Of a DNA stretch of 64,000 nucleotides, positions 9,901 through 16,772 are shown one piece after another. A program made the position numbers and the translations under genes. A model generated the notes under the pieces. It was given only the letters and a program-made list of their open reading frames with translations, ran no database searches and had not been told where the DNA came from. Source of the DNA: Collinsella aerofaciens (GTDB taxonomy: Bacteria; Actinomycetota; Coriobacteriia; Coriobacteriales; Coriobacteriaceae); contig NZ_CABJDK010000011.1 in assembly GCF_902364355.1 (NCBI RefSeq), positions 6,083 through 70,082 of the forward strand, read 5' to 3'. Numbering within the stretch: the first letter of the stretch is position 1; each line of letters opens with the position of its first letter.

Positions 9901-11335
9901 TGACGTTTAGGAAAAACGGCACCGGTCCCAGGGTAAACTGCTCAGTCCAATTGAGGTCGGTTCTTACTTGGAAGAGGGCCTTGATATTGCCGAATGCGGG
10001 ATCGTTGTTGTCACCCCAGGTTTTGCCCACCCAGTCGTAGGCGAGCGAGCCGTACAGCTGTGTGGCGATATCCATCGTGAACAGCAGCGTGCAATGGTGG
10101 CGAAGGAGTTTGGTGTTTCTTGGGTCGGTGCCCGAACCGGCACTCATGCGCTTGTACTGATTCCACTTCCCCTCCATTTCGTCGAGGTAGCGGTTTGCCT
10201 GCTTGGCGCCCGACTCGCGCGGCGATTTCTTCCAGTATTCCGGATCAGGGTTGCCCGAATCGTTCATATAGCCGACTGGTTTGTATCCTCCGCCAAATAG
10301 TACGTACCCGGCAAACGAGAAATCGAAGAGGATCGGAAATGTGGGCATCCAACACGTGAACTTATTACCACCGATGCCGGGAAACGCCGCTGGGAAATCA
10401 AACGGAGTAATCTCTTGGTCCATGGTGGTGGGGACGATAGTGGTCGATCCGGATTCCGCCTTTGCCGCCGGCGCGGTAACAACGGCCATGGAGGAGGAGA
10501 GTGTATAGGTTTTTCCCTGATAGTCGAGGACAAAGCGCAGCTTGCACCCTTCTTCCAGAAGGCCCGATGCCGCATCGAGGAACTTGTCTTCGAGTGTGAA
10601 CGTCGCCAGATTATCCGCGCCCGATGCGCTGGCCTTGACTTGGCCAATCTGCGTGACGGTTTCGGATGAGCTGCCCGCGGCGGGCGTCACTTTGTTGATG
10701 CGCAGCGTTGCCTGTCCACCCTGTGGCAGATACGCCTGCACGGTAAAGGCGTGCGTATCGGGCTGTTCGCTTGCTGCTTCGTCCGCTGGCAGTGCCATAA
10801 ACGTGGCGTCGGCGTATTGGATGTCCCATTCGTCGAATGTGAGCTGGCGGAAGTACGGCTCGCCGTCGGAAAGCGGACGCGTGGGCGCGGTTATGGCGGT
10901 GCCGCCCTGGATACGCGCAAGGGGAATCTCGACATCACGGTAGCCCGCCATGCTAATGGAGATGCCGCCGTTAAAGTCGTACGCGTCGAGAAGCGTTGCC
11001 TCGTCCACGTAGCCTTCCGAAAGCGGCGCGACCTCAAAGATGGCCGTGCCTTCTTCATCGGTCGTGGCGGCGAGCTGCTTGCCTGCGGCGTAGCGCGACG
11101 TGAGCGTGACCTTGGCGCCTGCGATAGGCGTATTCTTGTTGGCGACGTCGACCACCACCACGCCGAACATGGTGCGCGAGAGCACCAGGACCTTGAAGGG
11201 GTCTTCTTCGTCGGCATAGGCCACGGTGGGCGCGAACGGCAGCAGGAAGGCATTTTCGCTTCCCGGCACGCGAGGCAACATAATGCTCGCTAGCGAGGAC
11301 GCTCCGGCAACAAGTAACGAACGGCGATCAAGCAT
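6968..11335 (-). CDS. Large cell-wall-anchored surface protein with LAGTG sorting signal
   Basis: 1,455 residues from ATG 11335 (MLDRRSLLV; GGGAG with 6-base spacing). The N-terminus carries a twin-arginine-like signal (DRRSLLV, hydrophobic stretch, cleavage near VAYA-DEED). Residues about 45-140 look like a carboxypeptidase-regulatory/Ig-like fold (PIAGAKVTL, then AGYRDVEIPL). The long middle is beta-rich and lacks a domain I can name; repeated short strands suggest propeller-like or adhesin structure. The C-terminus has a Gly/Ser-rich wall-spanning linker, then LAGTGD, a hydrophobic Ala-rich helix and an unusually long basic/charged tail (SARRTALEK onward). LAxTG is the motif of class E sortases in actinobacteria. 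No sortase is in the window. A LuxR-type gene lies just upstream on the same strand. Ligand unknown. Confidence 0.75.
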   Translation of the reverse strand: MLDRRSLLVAGASSLASIMLPRVPGSENAFLLPFAPTVAYADEEDPFKVLVLSRTMFGVVVVDVANKNTPIAGAKVTLTSRYAAGKQLAATTDEEGTAIFEVAPLSEGYVDEATLLDAYDFNGGISISMAGYRDVEIPLARIQGGTAITAPTRPLSDGEPYFRQLTFDEWDIQYADATFMALPADEAASEQPDTHAFTVQAYLPQGGQATLRINKVTPAAGSSSETVTQIGQVKASASGADNLATFTLEDKFLDAASGLLEEGCKLRFVLDYQGKTYTLSSSMAVVTAPAAKAESGSTTIVPTTMDQEITPFDFPAAFPGIGGNKFTCWMPTFPILFDFSFAGYVLFGGGYKPVGYMNDSGNPDPEYWKKSPRESGAKQANRYLDEMEGKWNQYKRMSAGSGTDPRNTKLLRHHCTLLFTMDIATQLYGSLAYDWVGKTWGDNNDPAFGNIKALFQVRTDLNWTEQFTLGPVPFFLNVNPWVLAKLALAVGAHTHGSGAAFFKNISLDYSNTSGSFTIQIGLAVTFGAGVAGVASSAVRGAASLTLFIGYEKADGHQLPRLRVGADVDVDVILQFVMFKWTTKAWSGSWPTLADSWNMSVNNGDQYVLQRSELALGGDTPYTLDARFGTPGNIEVGGVPQFIASATIVTNAELLARAEVKATAVNAAPVVRDWDQAVTRIELEADAESDDTGQIEHFVHALIENDENAAPMYKYTYIGQATNAVADPNANSAGVSEDERGGIRPSSDNVLFAGVLSEAHMKLAIIAGVECLFRIASVRYGDNGRSRLVAHTKTNGTWSAPTPVDFPLGFGEGDVERDGIYDYDFDVVEYTDGRRNQDAYVLLVSGERPAGDNTLFDTASTSGILSVVRLRISNDGVRVISHTSWRSISRGRLQEDGYHCLQCPRITVGKTLVDGRLSGAYLHRRGTTAEKALGSEAKVALECFALWSDDLGDSLTFRQVLRFPQAPSSIELGEPENINGKMVVPVAYETADGCGCASYAVIGQSIAGWGVMPPDAAVPHAVPWPQHSGFLATVNEQLQHITWARGASAFATQPVGAAGCGPASFSVSNNGRCVLYVENTDGKVGQTYDEEGNPVAVMGKHFRIFASTLAGDLFTEPFVMCELDHPVDQITTFLTSGGMLSALATHIVSAEKSEAELHGIEVPLVACATPTGAVATSGAVVPGAAGESFMVTVRNDGNTLLTAGTIDLYREGSNQPFSSASIGFGVNARMVSIYDPELAEDASANDMAHVKYALETLGARFAMHPLVADNGNAVLAPGCTAQFRMSFAIPESWSDEVGKRVTLYAKARNLVALDPVTLEEIRPGANSALGAVLHELHVPDAACERSEVQVGVCGSADTTGLHDAPMTADGDGGSSGSGTDEGGGSGGSSSGSGKNHGNNKRSGKAGALAGTGDVNAPLTAAAAALAAAGAGLIAYSARRTALEKDTANEVNSDKSR

Positions 11336-11490
11336 CTTGGGCTCCCATCCCGCAAATATCGGTGGAAATAATCCAATTTTGCGAGAAGGCGCCCCGTGGC
11401 GGTAGTGCCATTCAAGGGTCAAAATGTCCAAATTGATCGAGCGAAGCGCTGGGTTCCGGAACGCGTTCGATGCGCTTGGCAGCCCGGTCG

Positions 11491-12495
11491 CTAACGCAAC
11501 ATATGCGCGACCAGCTCGGCGCGTGTGCCGATGCCAAGCTTTGCGTATACGCCGGATAGGCGGTTTTTGACGGTGCCCGGCGATACTCCCATATGGCGTG
11601 CGATTTCGGCGTTGGTCCACCCACGACAGGCGAGCATGGCCATGGTGAATTCCGTGGTCGTTAAATCGTCGGCCACGTCCTCGCCCGAATCGGGGTTGTG
11701 GATGCGCCGCCAGCCGTAGCTGAAGCGGTACGTGATCTCGATGATGCGCGCGAAGTCGTCAGGGTATTGCGTTTTTAGGCACGCCTCGATGAGCCCCTGT
11801 AAAAGGCCGTGGTGCTCGCCAATGAGCTCGATAAGGCCGTCGGGACGCGCAATGTTCCAAGCGGTTCCGAAGTGTGCCTTTGCGGCGTCGATGTCCTTGA
11901 GGCTCATGCATGCCATGGAAGCTGCCAGGTGCAGGAACAGTTCCGAGATGGGATAACTTTCCTGTTTCATAATCAGGGCGTTTTCCGCCATGCCCAGACT
12001 GCGGCCGTATTCGCCGCGCAGATACAAGGCGTGCGCCATCACGTAGCTGGCGAACAGGCGCAGGCCTTCGGGCAGATGCGCCGCAAGTGGATAAAACTCT
12101 TCGGCAGAATACGGGGAAGGCAAGTGCAGCAGGACGCTCGCGGCCGAGGCGAACAGGATATGCGTGGCGTGGACGGCGGGCGATTCCTCGTCAGTTGGCG
12201 TATCGAGGATGCCCGCAAGGCAACGGCGGGCATCGGCGATACGGTTGAGCGACAGGCTGGCATATCCGCAGATAAAGCATGCGGAATAGCGTAGCGCGGG
12301 ATCGGTGGCGTCAAGATAGGGGCGCGCCGTCTTGGCAGCGAGGGCGGCTTGTCCGCGAAAGTACAGCGCTTCTGCCGTGGCAATGGCGCGCGAATCGGGG
12401 TCGGAAATGCCTGCAACCGCAGCGTCAATCTGCCCCGGCACAAAGGCGGTGCACATCAATGGCATGGGAACGCATGGGTAGCCATCGCAGTCCAT
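11491..12495 (-). CDS. LuxR-family transcriptional regulator with helical N-terminal region
   Basis: 334 residues from ATG 12495 (MDCDGYPC; GGGAG with 7-base spacing). Residues about 20-260 are alpha-helical and repeat-like (AEALYFRGQAALAAK, HALYLRGEYGRSL), resembling TPR or MalT-type regulatory arms. The last 60 residues are a typical LuxR/GerE helix-turn-helix: LTTTEFTMAML, TNAEIARHMGVSPGTVKNRL, and a terminal LVAHML. There is no receiver domain, so the signal is probably a bound ligand or protein. It sits 155 bases upstream of the surface-protein gene on the same strand, a plausible but unproven target. The longer upstream frame lacks a ribosome site. Confidence 0.78.
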   Translation of the reverse strand: MDCDGYPCVPMPLMCTAFVPGQIDAAVAGISDPDSRAIATAEALYFRGQAALAAKTARPYLDATDPALRYSACFICGYASLSLNRIADARRCLAGILDTPTDEESPAVHATHILFASAASVLLHLPSPYSAEEFYPLAAHLPEGLRLFASYVMAHALYLRGEYGRSLGMAENALIMKQESYPISELFLHLAASMACMSLKDIDAAKAHFGTAWNIARPDGLIELIGEHHGLLQGLIEACLKTQYPDDFARIIEITYRFSYGWRRIHNPDSGEDVADDLTTTEFTMAMLACRGWTNAEIARHMGVSPGTVKNRLSGVYAKLGIGTRAELVAHMLR

Positions 12496-12563
12496 CTTCC
12501 ATCTCCCAACAGCTGGCAACAATAGCAGCAATTGTACTCCTGTTGCTCGGGACCCCTTTCGTT

Positions 12564-13715
12564 TTACTGTTCGGTTAACGCTGCGGATCGTTTTGGAAGG
12601 CTTACGAGCATGGTGGTCCCGTTCTCGGAACTTGCTTCGACCTCTACAGCGCCACCGTGAAGCGCTGCAATCTCCCAAACGAGCGCTAGCCCGAGTCCTG
12701 CGCCGCCGTATGCCCTGCTGCGGGATTTGTCTAGACGAAAGAATGGCTGGAAGATGCTCTCTCGGTACTGCTTGGGTATTCCCGGGCCCTGGTCCTCGAC
12801 TCGCAGGAACACGTGGTTGTCGCTGTCGCTGATGGAGACGTTGACAGTCGAGCCGGGGTGGCTGTAACGGATGGCATTTTCGACCAGGTTAAACACCAGC
12901 CGATAGAGGAGCGTGTCGCTCCCGATTACTAAAGCGTCTCCAGCACAATTGAGGGCTATGCCCTTATTTTCGGCAAGTGGCGCAAGGTCGGTGAGGACCT
13001 CTTCGGACAAGGGGCCAAGTTCCACATCGTCCTCGCAAGGAACGCTGCGGAGCTCGCTCATCTCGAGCAATACCTTGGCCATTCGAGACATGCGCTCGGT
13101 TTGTTCTTGTAGCAGGCCGAGCAGCTCGGCTGTTTCGGGTTGCAAACCGGAGTGCTCGGAGATGAATAGTTCAATCTGTGCTTGCATAAGGGCGAGCGGG
13201 GTGCGCAGCTCGTGTGCGGCGTTGCCGGTAAACTGACGCTGTGCAGAGAACCCTTCGCCAAGACGAGCGATCATGTCGTTGAAAGAGGCGCTGCATCGTT
13301 GTAGCTCGGTGGGCACATCTTCATTGAGTCTGATTTCGCTTAGGTTGTCAGGCTGCACACGCTCAACCTGGGCTGCAAAAGCCCGTAGCGGTTTGAGTGC
13401 ACGGCCGCTCACAAAGTATGCCAGCGCGCCGCCAAGGAGTGTAACTCCAGCCGTGATGTACCAGGCTGTCGTGCCAAAAGACTCCTGTGCGTCGTTTACG
13501 ACGATCGTGACCTCGTCATCGAGGCTTCCCTTCGTTGGGTCAAACGCTTGAGGTGCATCTACGCCGGCTGCGCTAAGGGCCGAGATGTCGCTGCCGATGG
13601 CATCCATGTAGCGCATGCCCGTATAGCCGACCAGACAGTTCGTCAGCACGCACGCCGCACACGTCAGCAGTGCCGTCATGATCGTTATGCGCCATTGCAG
13701 CGAAAGCCCTTTCAT
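12564..13715 (-). CDS. Sensor histidine kinase
   Basis: 383-residue membrane kinase: TM1 about residues 12-32, a short extracytoplasmic loop, TM2 about 83-105, HAMP (RALKPLRAF onward), HisKA with phosphoacceptor in AAHELRTPLALM, and HATPase with N box NLVENAIRYS, G1 VEDQGPGIP and G2 GAGLGLAL. The start codon overlaps the stop region of the upstream response-regulator gene by 4 bases (ATGA), so the two are translationally coupled. The CusS/QseC/PhoR-like layout fits a metal, redox or envelope sensor. The divergently transcribed FeS/TlpA operon is the natural candidate regulon; this is inference from position. Confidence 0.87.
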   Translation of the reverse strand: MKGLSLQWRITIMTALLTCAACVLTNCLVGYTGMRYMDAIGSDISALSAAGVDAPQAFDPTKGSLDDEVTIVVNDAQESFGTTAWYITAGVTLLGGALAYFVSGRALKPLRAFAAQVERVQPDNLSEIRLNEDVPTELQRCSASFNDMIARLGEGFSAQRQFTGNAAHELRTPLALMQAQIELFISEHSGLQPETAELLGLLQEQTERMSRMAKVLLEMSELRSVPCEDDVELGPLSEEVLTDLAPLAENKGIALNCAGDALVIGSDTLLYRLVFNLVENAIRYSHPGSTVNVSISDSDNHVFLRVEDQGPGIPKQYRESIFQPFFRLDKSRSRAYGGAGLGLALVWEIAALHGGAVEVEASSENGTTMLVSLPKRSAALTEQ

Positions 13716-14386
13716 TCGCCATCCTCCATAACGTAGCCCTCTCCAATCCGATTGCGAATCGGGTCGTATCCCAAAGCGCTGCGCAACTTTTTGCGGAGTG
13801 ACGAAATATGAACGCGGGTTGCGTTGCTAAAGCTGTTCACGCTGCTATCCCAAACGTGCTCGATAAGCTCCTCTTGGCTTACCGGACGCCCCTGATTAAA
13901 CATCAGGTATTCCAAGATTCCCGTTTCCTTGCGCGTAAGAGATAAAGCCTCGCTGTCCACGGAAGCGATGCGCGCCTTGGTGTCAAAGCGGAGCTTTCCG
14001 CAGGCTAAAACTATGTCGCTTTGTGTAAAGCGTCTGAGGGTAAGGCTACGAATCCTTGCCGCAAGCTCGTCCAGATGAAACGGCTTGGTGAGGTAATCGT
14101 TGGCGCCGGCATCGAGTCCGGCGACTTTATCGGATACTTCGCCACGTGCGGACAGAATCAGTACCTTAGTCTCGCAGTCAGTTTTCCTAAGTTCCCTGAG
14201 TACGGTCATGCCGTCGATGCGGGGAAGGTTGAGGTCGAGTACCACGAGGTCGAAGGCCTCAACGTCCAGTAGGTCGAGCGCCTCCTGTCCGTCGTGACAG
14301 CAGTCGACGCTGTACGCCAGGTTTCGCAAGCTGCGCGCGATTGCGTCACACAGCGCCCGCTCGTCCTCGACGATCAAAATACGCAT
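13712..14386 (-). CDS. OmpR/PhoB-family response regulator
   Basis: 224 residues from ATG 14386 (MRILIVEDE; AGGAG, 6-base spacing). The receiver has the acidic pair in VEDE, the phosphoacceptor Asp in LVVLDLNLPRIDG, the Thr/Ser position in ILSARG and the conserved Lys in LTKPF. The C-terminal winged helix (SLTRKETGILEYL, EELIEHVWD, RVHISSLRKKL) is the PhoB type. Promoter proximal to its kinase. The 90-base gap to the divergent CXXC-peptide gene must hold both promoters. Confidence 0.9.
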   Translation of the reverse strand: MRILIVEDERALCDAIARSLRNLAYSVDCCHDGQEALDLLDVEAFDLVVLDLNLPRIDGMTVLRELRKTDCETKVLILSARGEVSDKVAGLDAGANDYLTKPFHLDELAARIRSLTLRRFTQSDIVLACGKLRFDTKARIASVDSEALSLTRKETGILEYLMFNQGRPVSQEELIEHVWDSSVNSFSNATRVHISSLRKKLRSALGYDPIRNRIGEGYVMEDGE

Positions 14387-14476
14387 AACAGTCTCCTTGC
14401 ACATTTCAAATCGCGCTTAACACGGATTTTATAGCCGATATGGTCCAATGGTCGCGTAACGAAAGGAGTGGTCAGG

Positions 14477-14623
14477 TTGTTCAAAGCGGTAAAACCCGTG
14501 GTACAGGTCGCTTTGTTGATCGTCGGAATTGCCATGGTGTGCTTTGGCGTTATGCGTGGCGAGGCGGATGCCGTGCTGGCCAAAGCGATTAGGCTGTGCT
14601 TGGAGTGTATCGGAATTGGATAA
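14477..14623 (+). CDS. CD1871A-family CXXC motif membrane peptide
   Basis: 48-residue protein starting at TTG 14477 with AGGAG 8 bases upstream. It has a short basic N-terminus (FKAVKP), one hydrophobic helix (VALLIVGIAMVCFGV), then RGEADAVLAKAI and a C-terminal CLECIGIG. This is the pattern of the small CD1871A-type CXXC proteins found beside 4Fe-4S ferredoxin-like membrane proteins and thioredoxin-like proteins. The stop overlaps the start of the next gene by 8 bases. Function is not established; a thiol-redox or metal-handling partner of the next two genes is likely. Confidence 0.8.
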   Translation: MFKAVKPVVQVALLIVGIAMVCFGVMRGEADAVLAKAIRLCLECIGIG

Positions 14624-15500
14624 AAGAGAAAACACTGCGTCGCATGTTTTGGCTCGATTTCGCGGATTCATTCAGGCGGCGGCGACGCTCGTCACCAACA
14701 TTCACCTGCCAAACTTTGCCAAAGGCGGCATCTATCAGGGCGCGGGAAAAACGGTCTGCGTACCTGGACTTAACTGCTATTCGTGCCCCGCGGCATCGGG
14801 TGCGTGCCCCATCGGGTCGTTCCAGTCGGTGATAGGTTCATCCAAGTTCAACTTTTCTTATTACGTCACCGGTACGCTCATTTTGCTCGGCGTGCTGCTG
14901 GGACGCTTTGTATGCGGCTTTCTGTGCCCGTTTGGCTGGCTGCAGGAGCTGCTTCATAAGATTCCCGGAAAAAAGTTCTCCACGAAAAAGCTCAAGCCGC
15001 TCACGTACATCAAGTACGTCGTGCTGCTGTTTGCCGTGGTGCTGCTGCCCGTCTTGGTGATTAACGACGTGGGCATGGGCGACCCGTTCTTTTGTAAGTA
15101 CATCTGTCCGCAGGGCGTGCTCGAGGGCGCCATTCCGCTGGCCATTGCCAACGCCGGCATTCGATCTGCGCTGGGGCAGCTCTTTACCTGGAAACTTTTC
15201 GTTCTTATTGCCGTGGTGGTGCTGAGCGTTTTGTTCTATCGCCCCTTCTGCAAATGGATTTGTCCACTCGGCGCATTCTATGCGCTCATGAATAAGGTGT
15301 CCCTACTGGGGATTCGGGTCGATGCATGTAAGTGCGTCTCGTGCGGCAAGTGTTCAAAGGTTTGTCAGATGGACGTTGATGTGGTCCGCGCGCCCAATCA
15401 TGCCGAATGTATCCGGTGCGGAAAGTGCATCGGGGCCTGTCCCGTCGATGCCATCAGCTATCGCTATGGCCTGGATGTGTCGGCGAAAAGCTTCCCTTGA
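14616..15500 (+). CDS. 4Fe-4S membrane protein (NapH/CcoG-like)
   Basis: 294 residues from TTG 14616 (LDKREN), GGAG 10 bases upstream, overlapping the previous stop. Multiple membrane helices carry paired cysteine motifs of NapH/RdxA-type proteins: CYSCPAASGACPIG, CGFLCPFGWLQ, FCKYICPQG, FCKWICPLGAF. The C-terminus has two classical ferredoxin clusters, CKCVSCGKCSKVCQ and CIRCGKCIGACPVD. It probably passes electrons across or along the membrane, and the adjacent CXXC peptide and TlpA-like lipoprotein suggest reduction of an extracytoplasmic thiol. The longer upstream frame is rejected because it would run through the CXXC peptide gene. Confidence 0.86.
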   Translation: MDKRENTASHVLARFRGFIQAAATLVTNIHLPNFAKGGIYQGAGKTVCVPGLNCYSCPAASGACPIGSFQSVIGSSKFNFSYYVTGTLILLGVLLGRFVCGFLCPFGWLQELLHKIPGKKFSTKKLKPLTYIKYVVLLFAVVLLPVLVINDVGMGDPFFCKYICPQGVLEGAIPLAIANAGIRSALGQLFTWKLFVLIAVVVLSVLFYRPFCKWICPLGAFYALMNKVSLLGIRVDACKCVSCGKCSKVCQMDVDVVRAPNHAECIRCGKCIGACPVDAISYRYGLDVSAKSFP

Positions 15501-15546
15501 CTGCCGATAAAAAGTAAACAAGCTTCGACAAAACGGAGGAATGACC

Positions 15547-16518
15547 ATGAAGCTTTCTAAGATTGCGGCCCTGTTTATGGTGCCGGTATTGGCCTTGTGC
15601 CTTGTGGCATGTTCGGCGCCCGGTGGCAATGCGAGCGAATCTGCGAGCTCCGATCCTAAGATTGCAGAACTCACTGCGCAGGAGCCGACCAATGCCGACG
15701 AGGCCGCCGAGCTGTATGCGAAGCTCATGGAAAAGGAGAACGATATCCTTTCGAGTGATAACGCGCTGTGGGAAAAGGTATTCAATGCGGCAAATAAAGA
15801 CTCGGCAATGATTGAGGACGGCAGCAATTACGGCGATTTCCTGCTCAAGACCATCGACGGCGCCAAGGATGAGTTCACGGCGGATGAGCTTAAGACGCTC
15901 AAGGCCGGTGCGCAGCAGATCAAGGAGATCGAGGACAAGCTCGAGAGCTTGGAGAAGGAGTTCCCCGGCTGTGGAAACACGCCGAGCGAAGGCGAGAGCG
16001 TCGACGCTTCGGCCGCTGGCATGACGGCTGGTGCCAATGCTTCGAGCGAGGCGACGAAGTTCCCCAGCTTTACGGGCAAGGACCTGGATGGCAACGACGT
16101 GAGCAGCGACGAGCTGTTCTCTAAGAACAAGGTCACCGTCATGAACTTCTGGTTCACCACGTGCAAGCCGTGCGTGGGCGAGCTGGGCGATCTTGAGAAA
16201 CTGAATAAGGAGCTTGCCGAGAAGGGCGGCCAGGTCGTGGGCGTCAACTCCTTTACGCTCGATGGCAACAAGGGCGAGATTGCAGATGCCAAGGACGTGC
16301 TGAGCAAGAAGGGCGTGACATATAAGAACATCTGGTTCAAGTCGGATAGCGAGGCCGGTAAGTTTACGTCAAATCTATTCTCGTTCCCGACAACGTATGT
16401 CATAGATCAGAATGGCAACATCGTAGGGGATCCAATCGTGGGAGCCATCAGCTCCGCTGAGCAGCGCGCAGCGCTCGACAAGCTTATTGACCAGGCGATT
16501 GCGAATAGCGAGCAGTAG
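15547..16518 (+). CDS. TlpA/ResA-like thioredoxin-fold lipoprotein
   Basis: 323 residues from ATG 15547 (GGAGG 7 bases upstream; the ATG at 15541 is too close to it). Lipobox LVAC-S follows a hydrophobic signal. Residues about 35-150 are a helical, charged spacer (AELTAQEPTNADEAAELY onward). From about 170 comes a TlpA/AhpC-TSA domain: NFWFTTCKPCVGEL with the CKPC active site, and cis-Pro near FPTTYVID. It would act outside the membrane as thiol reductant or oxidase. Third gene of the CXXC peptide/FeS operon, and a terminator follows. Confidence 0.87.
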   Translation: MKLSKIAALFMVPVLALCLVACSAPGGNASESASSDPKIAELTAQEPTNADEAAELYAKLMEKENDILSSDNALWEKVFNAANKDSAMIEDGSNYGDFLLKTIDGAKDEFTADELKTLKAGAQQIKEIEDKLESLEKEFPGCGNTPSEGESVDASAAGMTAGANASSEATKFPSFTGKDLDGNDVSSDELFSKNKVTVMNFWFTTCKPCVGELGDLEKLNKELAEKGGQVVGVNSFTLDGNKGEIADAKDVLSKKGVTYKNIWFKSDSEAGKFTSNLFSFPTTYVIDQNGNIVGDPIVGAISSAEQRAALDKLIDQAIANSEQ

Positions 16519-16598
16519 AAAACGCGTAAAGCATAGCGATGATCGTGCGCCGCTGTGCGAAGTAGTCCGCTACCTTTCAAGATAAGCTCCACCATATA

Positions 16599-16625
16599 GA
16601 GGTCCCGCTCGGGACCTCTTCTTTT
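16599..16625 (+). terminator. Terminator of the FeS/TlpA operon
   Basis: GAGGTCCC and GGGACCTC enclose a GCTC loop and are followed by TTCTTTT. Confidence 0.85.
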
Positions 16626-16772
16626 GGGCGCCGCCCCGTTCGTTTTTTGATGCGGTTCCCTACATTCCTCACTGGCGTCGGTGAAAAATGGGGATAGAGT
16701 AGGACAAACGCGTCGAATACGAACGGCGGGGGAGAGCGGGCGAGTGCGCCCGCGTGGGAGAGGTTGCCGTCC

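Noticed and set aside
8693..9910. 405-codon plus frame inside the surface-protein gene
   Set aside because: Shadow of the minus-strand gene, His/Arg/Val-rich with no motif.
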